DNA of 53,248 bases from Terfezia claveryi (GCA_015179025.1 WHUX01000297.1:1-53248); one strand, 5' to 3'; positions 32,362-45,770 are shown, counted from the stretch's first letter. Program-made: numbers and translations. Notes: a model not told the origin generated them from the sequence alone.

Positions 32362-34951
32362 CTATTATTAGTGGGAATACAACCGAGTAGGGGGAAGCGA
32401 CCGACATGAATAACACTATCTACCAAGGCCACCCCTCCTCTTTCTCCTCCAATATTACCAACTTCCATGCAATTATAGTACCTAATAGCTATATTATCCG
32501 AATAGCTGAATTCAGACCTATCTATCACAACATACTAGAAACTTGTCTGCTTATAATATAAATGCAGATTCGGAAGCAAGCCTGCAGACAGCAATTGAAT
32601 ACTATCGAAGACACCCTGTGAGAAGGTGGCTCGTATTGCAGCCAAATATGGGGTTAACCAAGTAACACTGCACTGTAGGGTTAAGGGTACACAAGTTAAT
32701 CGGAGGGTGGCACATCAAGATCAGCAGCTATTTAGTTCAGGAGAGGAAAGTGCAATAGTGGAGCTCTGTGAGTTGATGGCAGATTGCGGATTTCCGTTAT
32801 CACAAGATTTACTCTATCGGATAGTACAAGATGTACTAAATGAATGCAACAACACCAGCAATAAGTAACTACATGAGATAGGTATGCAATGGTTAGATAG
32901 ATTCCTTACGCGCCATCCCTCAGTAAATAAATAGTATATTACCTACCAGGAGAGAGTACGCAAACAGGCTGCTAAAGAGGAGATATGAAAGGAGTTCTTT
33001 CGAGACCTGGCTAATCTTGCTCATTGGAAGAAGGTTATACCATATAATATATGGAATTGTGATATGAAGGGGATTACTATGGGTAGAGATGGTCAATGAG
33101 AGAAGGCAATTGTTTGTGCAGGCCAAAAGGAAGATATGGCATTAAGTGAAGGATTATAAGAATTCGTTAGTGTCTTGGAAACAATCTCTGCAACTGGTCA
33201 TATTATTTCACTATTTATTATCTACCAAGGCAAAACTCATCGAGTGTCCTATTATCTTAATGGGTTATCAACCTCTACCAGTAAGTTACCAACTCATAAG
33301 AATAAGGGTATTTCAGGGGGGGGTTGCCAATGGTACTAATGAATGTAGGGTCAAAAGGAATCTCTCAAGCTGCAGCATTGATAACATTGACCTGGCATAG
33401 TGTTGAGTGTAAGGAAACTACATTTACAGTCTTACCTAGTAGGTATATGGATAATGATTTAGAGTTTGCCTATATCTCTGATCATTTTGAGCCGAGGACA
33501 AGAAATCAGGGTAAACCATAGATTTTTATTGTGGATGGCCATTCATCACATATCCACTATCGAGTGGTACAATTTGCACTCAACCATGGCATCTACATGA
33601 TTTGCTTACCCCCACATAGTACACATGTACTACAACCCCTCGATGTTGGGTGTTTTGGTCTAGTGCAGAAGGCCTATCAGCGACACCTCTGAACCTGGTT
33701 TGTAATGAACCCAACAGCAGTTATAACAAAGGCAATATTCTATAGTCTATTAACTTTGACTAGAGAAGAGGTTTTTAGTATAGATGTTATTTTGTCAGCT
33801 TGGAAGAAGTCTGGCTGCTGGCCAATCAATCTGGATTATGCTCATGGTTTCAGTCAAACCCCTTTTAAGCCGACTTCCTTAGGCTATGCTGCCGATACTC
33901 CGGGCAGAATGAAGCAAATGGTAACTGAAATCAATGCTGAACTTATAGCTGGAGTTACAGTAGTGTTAAAAGAGAAATTTCAAGTATGCACCAACTTCAT
34001 GATTCAGAAAGTTACGAAGTACCGGGATATTGAGAAGAGATCGACTACACTTAAATAGTTGCGAAGTGCCAAAATAGTCAAAACAGCTACTAGCAGAGCT
34101 TATGTAGGCAAGGGAAGAGTACTGTCACAGAAAGAAGTTGATTAGAGTATTACAAAGTTGTTGAAGCGCAAAGAAGATGAGCAAGTGGCTGCTATTCGGT
34201 GGGCTGAGAAGCTGGCTACTAAAAAAGCATCGGACGAAGTAAAGGCTATTCGTGAGGCTGAATATCAGGTGACATGTGATGCTGCATTGGCTGGTGGACT
34301 TCCTAAGCCCAAACTGCCCCGAGCGCCAATGAAGGCTAAGGTAGTAGAAGGGGAGAGAGCGCCTAGTAGGGGGGGGGTAGTAGAAGAGGTTCTAATAGAG
34401 AGGGTACTAGTAGCAGGGGTACTAGTAGGAGGGGTGGTGGTGGTAGGGGAAGGGGAAGAGGGCAGGTAGTGACTGAAATCAATGTAGAGGCTGGTGATAG
34501 TTCTAAAGAGCTAGATGAAGTGGAGATTGAAGAGCAGCGGTGAGTTCTACAAATTCAGGAATTTTTTGAGGTATGTAGATACTCACTGCTAGCTGGAAGT
34601 TAGAAGATATATGCTTGCTTGTATACTAATAGGAACATAGGGCCTTGAGTAATCTTTGGGTATCTATCCACATAGGTATAGGCTATGTACGGTGGTAGTA
34701 GGGTGGTATATGCAAGGGGGGAGGGTTATTTGGTGTTTTTTCTATCGAATTCATAGGTACTGGTGCATTGGTTTTTTTGCGGGCTTAGTTAATATGCACA
34801 TGAGATAGAGTAGGTTCAATATACTATATTATGAGTTTACGCTGTATATGTTTGCATTGAATTCATCATGGGGCCCATCGAGAAGTGCCAAGTATGCAGG
34901 GGTTCATCTCGGTCACTTCCCCCTACTCAGTTGTATCCCCACCAATAATAG
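32362..34951 (+). mobile_element. Pogo/Fot1-type DNA transposon, 2590 bp
   Basis: Terminal inverted repeats of about 42 bp: left CTATTATTAGTGGGAATACA and onward through GAGTAGGGGGAAGCGACCG, mirrored at 34910-34951 with few changes. Flanked by TA/TA inside an LTR of family A, where a single TA stands in intact copies. It contains one transposase pseudogene on the + strand. Confidence 0.9.
32620..34500 (+). pseudogene. Pogo-like transposase (DDE superfamily endonuclease), degenerate
   Basis: N-terminal helix-turn-helix (VARIAAKYGVNQVTLHCRVK), then a CENP-B-type HTH (FSSGEESAIVELCELMADCG). The catalytic core has the first Asp in NCDMKGITMG (about 33057), the second in FIVDGHSSHIH (about 33530), and CLPPHSTHVLQPLDVGCFG (about 33604-33660) with the third Asp: the DDD layout of pogo/Tigger/Fot1 enzymes. 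A C-terminal WKKSGCWPIN motif and Lys/Glu-rich tail follow. The frame is broken by stops and small shifts. The enzyme would cut and paste the element at TA sites. Confidence 0.85.
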
Positions 34952-35604
34952 TAGACACTATTAAGTTAATATTGCCAGAAACATAATTAGATGGCTTTGG
35001 ATATTGTCAGATGGTAATTCGATAGTATCGAGAATTAGTAACGTATCTGAAATTGAATTTAGTTGTCTCGGATAAGAATTCTTTAATAGGATAAGCGAGC
35101 TATAAGTAAAGTATATATAACATACAGACACAGGAATAATCTCTACGTTCGGGTTAGTAACCTGTGACAACGAGTGCACATAGCAACTGCATTAACAAAG
35201 GTGTGGATGGCATAACACTTAGGAAGAAATTCCAAGGTGACAGGTAGGCCTGCGTTTTTATAAAATATTTTTATTATAAGAATATCTACAAATACCGTGG
35301 GATATAAATAGTGCAAGTAGTTCCAGTTAAAATTATTCTACCACCAGCGAGTATTCGAAAGCAAGAGCACCTTGAGTACACGAAGCCTACAAAGTTCTAA
35401 GTCTTGAGTTAACTTTACGTTTAAGTGACATAGGATTTATTTTGTATTGTGAAATAAGATCCGTCGTAAGGAACTACTATTGGACTAAACTTTAGTGCTA
35501 TAGGATTGATATTCTGTGTTGCGGAATAGATATCGTTGCCGCAGGAAATTACAGCCGTTCTAATAGTTGCAAGAGCACTATCAATCAATAGGGCCCCCGT
35601 AACA

Positions 35605-36583
35605 CCTGCCCTTTAATGTCCTAATATTCCTGTCTCTCTCATGAGTTATGCAATGTCTCTTCTCCAAAGCTCATATAAACTTGTAGGAATATCTTTGTCA
35701 AAAAACCCTGCAACGCCCATATATTCTTGATTTGTGAGAGTGATTGGATCATCGCTGGAGTATTCATCTGCAGATACATTTCCTTTCGTAGGGTTTTTTT
35801 TTGATAGCATAGATGATCGTCTACATTCAGTTAGTGGTGATCCTAGTCAAGTTGCTAAGTGTCCATACCAGAGAAACACAATCTAAAGAAATTTCATTCC
35901 TATATCTAGTTAGTGAAAATCTAGCTAAGTTGTCCTAATATGGCAATTACTATATTCAAGGTGAACATTATTCTGTGGTTAGAAAAAATCAACAAATGGT
36001 CTCTTACAATTCAAAGATAATATACAGAGTCATACTCTAAATAAATGAATATTTGATTCCTGTATCTAGTCAGCAAAAATCCTAGTATAGACTCTCGGTG
36101 TCTGTACAAGGTATTATTCTATACAAAATTATGGGAGGAAGGTATTGTAAGGTTTTGACTCAGAGACATAGACACACTTTAATATACATCAGCAAGAAAA
36201 AAGTGGCATCAGGATACCAGGTAGTGTTTCCAGGAGACAGGGTTGTCTCTAGTGTCCTTTGTGTCTTTTATATCTCCTAGGTGTCTTCTGAGTGTCTCCT
36301 ATATATCTCCCAGTATCTCCCAGTGTCTCCTAGAGATACTGGTAGACATTCTGCCAATCGTGGAGATACACCTTGTTTCTAGTAGCAATACTGTCTCTAG
36401 AGATACTAGAGACAAACTATTTTCTTTCCTGATGTGGTTCTGAGACAGCAGGAACTGATTCTGAGACCGCTGAAACTGGATTGGATATTAAGGGGCTTGT
36501 GAGCATAGGGGGTGTATGGGTACCCTACTTCAAAAGTATGGCTGACTGGGAATTAGAGTTTTTTTCCTGTCATTACTTCAGAA
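35605..36583. other. Unassigned AT-rich DNA between A2 and A3, with degenerate short repeats
   Basis: No supported gene. 36235-36430 is dense in variants of AGTGTCTCCTA and GTCTCTAGAGATAC. Three loose copies of a CTAGTCAGTGAAAATCCTAG-like motif lie near 35830, 35905 and 36068. The last five bases (CAGAA, 36579-36583) are the target duplication of A3. Confidence 0.5.
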
Positions 36584-38047
36584 TGTTACGGGGGCCCTAT
36601 TGACTGATAGCGCTCTTGCAACTATTAGGACGGCCGTAATTCGCTGCCGCAACAATATCTATTCCGCAATACAGAATATCAATCCTATAGCAGTAAAGTT
36701 CAATCCAACTAAAGTCCCTCACAACAGATCTTATTTCGCAACACAAAATAAACCCTATGTCACTTAAACGTAAAGTTAACTCAAGACTTAGAACTTTGTA
36801 GGCTTCATGTACTCAAGGTGCTCTTGCTTTCGAATACTTGCTGGTGGTAGAATGAATTCGACTGGAACTACTTGCACTATTTATATCCCGCAGCGTTCAT
36901 AGATATTCTTATGATAAAAATATTTTATAAAACGCGGGCCTACCTGTCACCTTGGAATTTCTTCCTAAGTATTATGCCATCTACACCTTTGTTAATGTAG
37001 TTGCTATCTGCGCTCGTTGTCACAGGTGACTAACCCGAACATAGAGAATATTCCCATGTCTGCATGTTATACATACTTCGCTTATAGCTTGCTTATCCCA
37101 TCAAAGATTTCTTATCCAAGATAACTAAATTCAATTTCAGATACGTTACCAATCCTCGATACTATCGAATTACTATCTGACAATATCCGAAGGCATCTAA
37201 TTATGTTTCTGGCAATATTCACTTAATAGTATCTAGTGTCCATTGAAAATAATTTTCAACTGCACATAACTCTATGAATAGAGAACCGTGGGTCACAAGT
37301 AGATTACTATTGGAAAGGTGTCAACGCATAGAAGATTATAGAATCTTAGTTTATCTCGATACCCAAATTATTCGTGGAGTTATTACCGATAATAAGTAAA
37401 CCTCCTTATGGACCTATTTGACAATATTAAAAGTCTTATATCTCCATGAGTTTAACTCCGATCATAAAATGGATTGCAGAAATGGAATCAGGACGGAGAG
37501 AAAGCCTAGATAGAATCTTGAAACATTAAATTTGGAGAACTTTATGTTTAGGACCTACCTTTGGCCTTTGTCCTAGGCGCACACCCTTATAGTGTCACCG
37601 GACGCACTTTGGTCTAAAGTGCGCCCTCATGGCTTCATTTTTTTATTTATTTTTACCGAATTATTTTCCTGCAGTTTAGGGTAATAATTCAATATTCAGG
37701 GTAACGCCAAGACTTCAGGGTAACAGCTAATATATAGCTAGCATATATATGCATATAGTCAGCATATTAATCTGAGTATAACTATTGAACCGTTAATCGG
37801 ATTCTTATGAAACTTGAACCGTAGCTCCCTCAAGGGTCTATGGACGTTCCATAAGTTTCTTAACCATCTAGAATAATTATAAACCACTCCAAGGTTCATA
37901 CCCGTTTCATATACTTAACTCTTATAGATAAGTATTAGAAACATTTGCACCACACTACTAAGAGTGTACCTAGAGTTCATGTAGATTCTAGGGTCGTTCT
38001 ATAAGGGCCCAAGTACCTTTGGTAGGGCTGGATGTCACCCCGTGACA
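36584..38047 (-). repeat. 3' LTR of element A3, 1464 bp
   Basis: Begins TGTTACGGGGG (one transition) and ends CCCCGTGACA on the + strand. The polypurine tract lies just right of 38047. Confidence 0.92.
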
Positions 38048-38292
38048 GTGCCTCCCCCTTAAGGTTCTTGTCCGCAAGAACCTAATTGATTATGCAATCA
38101 GAATCATTATTGCTACTAATAACAATGGATGGGGCTTGAGGACCAGTCCTCATGTACAACAGCCAAAACATAGCTGCATACGTCTCATTGCACCCCTGGG
38201 ACAATATGACATAAGGAATACAGGTAAAAAACAAAAACGTAAAGATAATTCAAAAAACCTAATGCCTAATAATAGGAAAAAAAGAAAAATCC

Positions 38293-39850
38293 TCACAAGA
38301 TAACATCAGGGTCCCGAGGCTTACGAGGATTATCCAGATGGAACTTTCGAATTAAAACGGCTGCTCCATCCTTTAGGTTCTTATATGGTTCCCATGTGTC
38401 ATCATCAGGACCATAACCCTTCCAAGAGACTAAATACATAACCCGTCCCTTTCTGAGCTCACTCGGACTAACCTTTTCCACCTGGTATTCCGATTCTTCG
38501 AGGTCGACTGGAGGAGGTGTTGGTGAGCATCTGCCGGTAATCGTATTAAGGTGGTATGGTTCCAACAAACTAATATGAAAAACTGGGTTAGTTTTGCCTG
38601 TACTTGGGGGAAGCTCTAACTTATAGGCATAAGTGCCAATAAGCCGTTTAATTCTAAACTTCCCTCGTAACTTGTAATCAAGCTTCTTGGTCGGACGCCT
38701 TGTTTTGATGTTCTTTGCATTGACCATAACCCAATCTCCCACTTTGAATGTTAGTTCCTTCTCTACTATTTTGAGATTGTAGTATTTGGACATCTGGTCC
38801 TGCGCTGCCTTCATGTTCTCCCTCATAGCCTCTCTCATTGTATCCAAGGTTTCGACTATCTTGACTGCCTCAGGGTTGTTCGATTCAGTTGAGGCTTTGG
38901 TTGGGTTCTGGAAATTATTTTCCGTGTGTTGAGCATATACGGCAAAGAATGGTGTGAGTTTAGTACTAGAGTGGACAGTGTTATTATAACAAAACTCAGC
39001 AAATGGTAATAACTCGACCCAATCATCCTGATCCCAACAGCAATACGTCCGTAGATAATGCTCAAGGGTCTGGTTGACTCGTTCGGTTTGACCATCAGTC
39101 TGGAGGTGATATGCCGAGGACTTATCCAACTCAACTCCTAATAACTGCATTACCTCCATCCAAAATGAACTTGTAAACACCGAATCCCGATCTGAAACAA
39201 CCCTCTTTGGTAATCCATGTAGCCTCCAAACCTCCTTGACAAATATCCCAGCCAACTTTTTGCCTTCCGGTTCTTTAAGGGAATGAAATGTGACATCTTA
39301 GTAAACCTATCAACAATAACCCAGATCTCATTATACCCTTTGACTGGTGGTAAATCAGTGATGAAATCCATCGAAATGTGTTACCACAGCCTATAGGGGA
39401 TTGGAAGAGGTACGAGCTTGCCATATTTCTTATGTCTTGCTGTCTTGTTTCTTTGGCAAGCATTGCATGTGCGAACGTAGTTTCGTACCCAATCTTCCAT
39501 GTTAGGCCAGTAGTAATTTCGTTTCATGAGATCGAGGGTTTTGTCATGTCCGAAATGACCTGCAACTTTAGCATCGTGACACTGGAAAGCCACTTTCAAC
39601 TTCAGGGAGTTGTTGTCAGGTATATATAGGCGACGTTTATAGGTTACCATGTCATCTTCTAAACTGTAATGATCGAGTCCAGGGTACTCCTTGCCAAACT
39701 TCAACGCATTCCGAATCCCTAACCACTTGTCATCCTTGAGGCCAGCCTTCAGGATCTCTTTGACCAACTTGATTCTTCTGTTTGTGAGGCCTTCACTGCC
39801 ATAATATGGCGTGTTACTAGACTCTCCTCACTTGTTCCCAGTTGGAATTG
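38293..39850 (-). CDS. pol: Integrase and chromodomain of A3
   Basis: Open piece 39255-38293 (320 residues) covers the second catalytic Asp (SDRDSVFTS), the Glu in TERVNQT, the GPY/F-like domain and the chromodomain with [18 protein letters not shown], ending PRDPDVIL at TGA 38293-38295. Pieces 39371-39150 and 39767-39381 carry MDFITDLPP and the zinc region (H..H, CNACQRN). One base lost near 39260 separates them. This is the best-preserved Pol C-terminus of family A in the window. Confidence 0.87.
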
Positions 39851-39899
39851 ACCAGGCTTGAACATCTGAATCATGTGGTCCTGCTTCTCTCCCCCTCCT

Positions 39900-41455
39900 T
39901 CGAGGTCAGGATCAACCTGACGAGAAAGCGCATCTGCTTTGCCATTTTTATCACCTCGGCGGTAAATGATTCTAAAATTAAATGGCTTAGTATTTCCGCC
40001 TATCTGGCCTGCCTTCGATTGAGTATTTTAGTAGAATTAAAGTACTTAAGGTTCTTGTGATCCGTATACACAATTATCTCCTCCAGGGCACCCATGAGAA
40101 AATGTCTCCATTCCTGGAAACAATTGACAATTACGACCATCTCTTTGTCATAGACATCGTAATTAAGTTCTGCTGGGATAAGCGTTTGAATAGTACGCTA
40201 CTGGGTGCCAACGACCATCTGGTTCTTTTTGGGATGGAATACTAGCTTTAGCTAGATCAGACGCATCTGTCTCGATCATTTTTGGTCGTTCTGGGTGATA
40301 ATGCATAGTATTGGAGCAGTAGTGAACCTATATTTTAACACATCGAAGGCCTGTTGACACTGCTATGTCCAGTTCTAGGGAACTCCATTGTGATTAGTGT
40401 CTGAATCGGCAAAGCCAAACTACTAAAGCCTTGAATAAACCGGTGATAGAAATTAGCAAAACCAATAAACCTTGCACTTCTTTACGTTACGAGGAGCCTG
40501 CCAGGTGAGGATGTCCTCGACTTTCTTTGCCATTTTATCCCCTTTGTACCTACTTTAAATCCCACGAATTCGACTTCTGGGACATGGAAGATACACTTGT
40601 CTATGTTGACATAAAGGTTATTCTCCGTTAGTTTCTGCAGCACCCAACGGACGAGCTCGACATGTTCTTCCTCTGTTTGGGTATAAATGAGGATATCATC
40701 AATGTATACAACTATTCTCGGTCAATTCGTTCCGATAGAATATTGTTAACATGTCGCTGGAAAACAGATGGCGCGTTAGTTAGCCCAAAAGGCATAACTG
40801 TTATTCATATAGCCATATCTTGTCTTGAATGCTGTTTTCCACTCGTCTCCGGCCGCTATTCTGAGTAGGTTAAACCCGAGTTTAAGATGAGTTTGGAGAA
40901 AACCTGTGAAGTACAACTTGTTCCATTAGGGTAGTCATAAGTGGTAGGGGATACTTGTCTATTTTGGTTATGGCATTGAGCCCTCTATAGTCTACGACTA
41001 TTCTGAGCTTGCCATTTGGCTGTTTGGCGAAGAATATAGGAGCGCAGCACTGCTTTTGCTGGTCTTATCTTGCCGGTTCGGAGCATCTCATCTAGGTATT
41101 CTTTGAGAAGATCCAGTTCATCAGGGGAGAGGGGTATAGTTTTCCTGACGGGGGACTCTTTCCTTCTTCTAACTCAATGTCATGTCTTGTAGACCATGCG
41201 TGGGAAGGGGGATTGCAACTCCTTTCCAAAGATTTTTACAAAATCCCTATACTGTATTGGCAATCGATCAGCAAGTTCATGATATTTTCAGTCGCTGTTA
41301 TTTTCATAACCTTGCGAAGTCTCCATTAGCTAACTTCTGATAATCCATTCCCCTATTTCAATTAATCCGACATATTGAGTCTCTGCAAGTACTTCGTCAA
41401 AGTCAGCGAAATCAGTAACCTCCTCGATTTCCAAGCTCTTTTTAGCTCGAGTCCA
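39900..41455 (-). pseudogene. pol: Reverse transcriptase and RNase H of A3, many single-base losses
   Basis: Sequence is nearly colinear with 20390-21910 of A1, including the YIDDIL codons near 40690, the motif B region near 40780 and the RNase H motifs near 40245 and 39930. No frame stays open for long, because single bases are missing about every 50-100 nt, often outside homopolymers. This contrasts with the clean integrase region next door. Confidence 0.75.
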
Positions 41456-41469
41456 TAAGGAGTGGTGAC

Positions 41470-42187
41470 TCGTAGCTTATCACAATTGGCTTTATCCAAT
41501 CCATCCCCAAAATAAGTGGAAGACCTGGTTCGAGGCACGCAACCTCAGTTACCAGGTCAAGGGTCTTATTCTTTCCAGATCTTGCATTGGGACCTCCATC
41601 TGCAGGTTCTGAACCTGCACAGTGCCAGACCTCTTGAGAATCGAGCCGTCGGCGCTCTCTAATCTCAGTCTTTTCTCCCTCTTAACCCAAGGCAGCATCA
41701 TCTGTTCAACAAAGAAGAATCAAAAATCGTGGCTTCTGCGCCAGTATCAACCAAAGCATTAATGGAAATTTCGCATTTATTTCCTCCGTACATCCAAGAT
41801 AACTTAACAGAGATAAGAAATTTAGTCCTTCACGCTTCAATACCTTGCACCCGATTTTCCTGCCAAAGAGAGATCCTTAATTCCATCCAATGAAATATCC
41901 GGCACCGCCACCTTTCATAGTCTTTTTTGAGTCGCCAATATGAGGAGCCACCTCATCATCAGCTTTCTTTTTGTCCCTTTTTTTGCGTTTTTATTGATAA
42001 AGAAAGAGAAGAAATAGCAGAAGAAGACAAATTGCGAGAAACAGAACTAATCAAAACAGGGTCAATATCTATAGGTTCCCCTTCATGTTCCTCCTTCCAA
42101 CTGCCAACAGAGATGCCATTCCTTATAACACAAATAGAAAACCAATCCTGCGAGACTATCCGACCCACGTACTAGATAGCCGCATCC
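41470..42187 (-). pseudogene. pol: Protease region of A3
   Basis: Retropepsin codons (ALVDTGAEA) near 41745 and the basic linker beginning after the gag stop. The frame MGRIVSQDWFSICVIRNG (42168-41959) is the readthrough-linked start of Pol, shifted here by two lost bases relative to A1. Confidence 0.7.
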
Positions 42188-44259
42188 CTAACAGTCTGAA
42201 TTCTCCCATAATCCAACTCATCCTCGCTAACAATGTGCCCAAACTGAACCTCAAGTGGCGCTTCTACAGCCGCTCCTGCGACACTGTGCCACTTTTTAGC
42301 TTCCTCCTTTCCCTTTCCCTTTCCCTTTGCCTTTGTTCATCCGTAACCTTCCAACCGATAGAACAGTCACCCATCATGTGAGTTTTGTCCCTACACTTGA
42401 TGCACTGTCCATCCTTCTTCGAGCCTGTCTCATAGCATATGTAACCTATCTTGGCCAGGCTCTTTGGCTTTCTTAGAAGAGTATCTGATTGGATTTAGCT
42501 TTAGCATCAGGCTTGGTTTTTGCCTTTTGCTTAGCTTGGTAATTCGGTCTTTGAGATTTCGGACTTCTTTTCGGTAGTCTTGGAGTGTTGGGTACCTCCT
42601 TTTTCGCACCAGCAGCCTGTTCTTTTTGATGAAACTGGCTCTGTGCATGTGCCTCCCTAACTTCTCATACTCAACCTGAGACCCGGCATTTGCGATAGCC
42701 TGAAAGCACATTTCTGTACTGCAGGTACCTTATCTAGAATGTCTTTGTCAGTACTGACTCGGACCATATGGGCCCGAGTCTCAGGCTGAATGCACTAATC
42801 AGGTGCTCCCAGAGCTGTTCCCATGGTAGTTCCGCTACCAACTGATGAACCCTGACACGAGTGATGAAATCTTTCATTAACTCACCTTTCTTCTGGAACT
42901 CCTTCTGAAGGGAGACCTTTGCATCCCGCTTCTCATGCTGGTTCTGGTGTGCATTTATGAATTACGTTTAAAGACATTAAACGTGTCCCATTCAACCCAT
43001 CTGGAGTTGGAGTCTGGTGTACGCTTGTGTTGGTTTGCGTAATACAAGTGCTCGCACCTCCTATAAGTAGATCTGCTACGAACAGGATTTTTTCACTATA
43101 AGTAGAATATGTCAGCGGCATGCGTTCAAAGGTGTGGTCTACCTTCATTAGGAATTCCTTGAGTTTGCTTGAAGTTCCATCGAACTTCGGATATAGGGGG
43201 AGGTTTCGAGGTTCTTTCTTTTCAGAAAGAATACGAGTTTTCTTTTGTGGAGGAGGTGATGGTGGAGGCGGAGGAGGTGGTACTGGACCAGTCCGAGTAC
43301 CATGTATGATGAAATCTTCAATATCATCATCAATTGATCGGGTGCGTTTTGGTGGACATTGTTGACTGAGTGGTTGCTCTTGTAGGTCTTTGAGCTTCCT
43401 TTTATGAGTCTGTATCCGATGAGAGAGTTCTTCTACAGATTCTTTATTAGTCTTACAACTGCGAATGCGATCATCTTGCTCTTGCTTGATCGCCTTCTAT
43501 GTCCATTCATGGAGTTTGACAACATCTGCTTTAATACCATCAAACTCTACTTTAGCCGCATCAACTATTGCCTTCGTATCCTGCTTAAGCTTCTTGCTTA
43601 GTTACTTCCATTGTTTTTCTAAGGCCTTACTGATGGATACAGTTAAACGTTTAACTGTATCCTCTTGTCCTTCTGTTTGACCTTTTAATGCTACTATTCT
43701 TCGGTGACCTGCTGTCATAATAACTTTAGGTCTTCATGTGTAGCCATTGCTCCTTCAAAAATAACCTATGTGCGTCTTGGGCTTCTTTCAGAGGCTTGCT
43801 TGAGCATTTAGACCTCTTCTAAGGTCTGCAATCTCTGCTCATTGCCTGTCAAATTCGATTGATCCATCCCTAATAATTCGAGCCAATAATTGGTCATATT
43901 CTTCTTGGCTTAAACTTGGTCAAGACGGTCGTGTGGGACGTGGTGGTGGCTAGGTGGGACGTCGTCATGATGTGTTACTGGCTGTTTGATGAGGAGGCCT
44001 TCGAGAAGGTTGTCCAAATCGTTCTAATAAACTAGGTGGGATGTGGTTAGCTTATCTGGAGAGTATATAGAGTATCTTGAGGATTCCATCCCTCGAGATA
44101 GAATATCCTCCATTGGGATATCAATGAGGTCATCTTCCGTATCTGTATCAGATTGAGGAAGATTGTGTGGTCTTTGTGTGATGGCACGAGGTGTGACATC
44201 TAGGAATGTAAGGGGTTGGTAGGGCTGGCGAGGCTATCTTGGTGTTTGGAACTAGACAT
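42188..44259 (-). pseudogene. gag: Gag of A3, frameshifted
   Basis: Start ATG 44259 and stop TAG 42188-42190 align with A1 and Y. Capsid-like segment MKVDHTFERMPLTYSTYSEK near 43148, poly-Pro run near 43250-43280, CCHC knuckle near 42365-42410. The N-terminal 600 bases (43400-44220) are noticeably more diverged from X, Y and A1 than the rest, which may mark a sub-lineage or a recombination patch. Confidence 0.7.
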
Positions 44260-44307
44260 GATTAGAGTATATAGCAAATGAAATGAGAATCACTGGCTAC
44301 AAAGTAA

Positions 44308-45770
44308 TGTCAAGGGGGTCGTATTGACTGATAGCGCTATTGCAACTATTAGGACGGCTGTAATTCGCTGCCGCAACGATATCTATTCCACAACACAGAA
44401 TATCAATCCTATAGCAGTAAAGTTTAATCCAACTAAAGTCCCTCACGACGGATCTTATTTGCAACACAAAATAAACCCTATGTCGCTTAAACGTAAAGTT
44501 AACTCAAGACTTAGAACTTTGTAGGCTTCGTGTACTCAAGGTGCTCTTACTTTCGAATACTCGCTGGTGGTAGAATGAATTCGACTGGAACTACTTGCAC
44601 TATTTATATCCCGCGGCGTTCGTAGATATTCTTATGATAAAAATATTTTATAAAACGCGGGCCTACCTGTCACCTTGGAATTTCTTCCTAAGTGTTATGC
44701 CATCCACACCTTTGTTAATGCAGTTGCTATCTGCACTCGTTGTCACAGGTTACTAACCCGAACATAGAGAATATTCCCATGTCTGCATGTTATACATACT
44801 TCGCTTATAGCTCGCTTATCCCATTAAAGAATTCTTATCCAAGATAACTAAATTCAATTTCAGATACGTTACCAATCCTCGATACTATCGAATTACTATC
44901 CAACAATATCCAAAGGCATCTAATTATGTTTCCGGCAATATTCACTTAATAGTGTCTAGTGTCCATTGAAAATAATTTTCAACTGCACATAACTCTATGA
45001 ATAGAGAACCGTGGGTCACAAGTAGATTACCATTGGAAAGGTGTCAACGCATAGAAGATTATAGAATCTTAGTTTATCTCGATACCCAAATTATTCGCGG
45101 AGTTATTACTGATAATAAGTAAACCTCCTCATGGACCTATATGACCATATTAAAAGTCTTATATCTCCATGAGTTTAACTCTGATCATAAAATGGATTGC
45201 AGAAATGGAATCAGGACGAAGAGTAGGCCTAGATAGAACCTTGAAACATTAAATTCGGAGAACTTTATGTTTTGGCCCTACCTTTGGCCTTTGTCCTGAG
45301 CGCACTCCCTTATAGTGTCACCAGACGTACTTTGGTCTAAAGTGCGCCCTCATGGCTTCATTTTTTTATTTATTTTTACCGAATTATTTTCCTGCAGTTT
45401 AGGGTAATAATTCAATATTCAGGGTAACGCCAAGACTTCAGGGTAACAGCTAATATATAGCTAGCATATATATGCATATAGTCAGCATATTAATCTGAGT
45501 ATAACTATTGAACTGTTAATCGGATTCTCATGAAACTTGAACCGTAGCTCCCTCAAGGGTCTATGGACGTTCCATAAGTGTCTTAACCATCTAGGTTGAT
45601 TATAAACCACTCCGAGGTTCATACCCGTTTCATATACTTAACTCTTATAGATAAGTATTAGAAACGTTTGCACCACACTGCTAAGAGTGTACCTAGAGTT
45701 CATGTAGATTCTAGGGTCGTTCTATTAGGGCCCAAGTACCTTTGGTAAGGCTGGATGTCACCCCGTGACA
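44308..45770 (-). repeat. 5' LTR of element A3, 1463 bp
   Basis: Begins TGTCAAGGGGG and ends CCCCGTGACA on the + strand, followed by the CAGAA duplication. Element-sense TATA box (GGGATATAAATAGTGC) near 44605 drives A3. Confidence 0.92.

Larger units (their letters stand above)
28685..35604 (+). mobile_element. Family-A element A2, 5'-truncated, plus strand
   Basis: Plus-strand pol from the middle of RT, polypurine tract (AAGGAGGGAGGCAC) and a 3' LTR (31552-35604) that is split by a pogo-like transposon. The 5' LTR, gag, protease and the RT N-terminus are missing. The left boundary is not an LTR, so simple nesting does not explain the loss; a deletion is more likely. Decay is mostly C-to-T and G-to-A. 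Confidence 0.85.
31552..35604 (+). repeat. 3' LTR of A2, split by a pogo-like transposon
   Basis: LTR parts 31552-32361 and 34954-35604. Begins TGTCACGGGG, ends CCCCCGTAACA (one G-to-A). The transposon target TA is duplicated at 32360-32361 and 34952-34953. The five bases after the LTR (CCTGC) would be the target duplication of A2, but the left partner is lost with its 5' end. Confidence 0.85.
36584..45770 (-). mobile_element. Full-length family-A chromovirus A3, 9187 bp
   Basis: Minus-strand element with LTRs at 36584-38047 and 44308-45770 and a perfect 5-bp target duplication CAGAA at 36579-36583 and 45771-45775. Both LTRs share sub-variant features absent from A1 (for example CATGGCTTCATTTTTTTATT), as expected of an LTR pair. 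The gene order is as in A1. Single-base losses crowd the gag-RT half (about 40200-43000). Confidence 0.92.
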
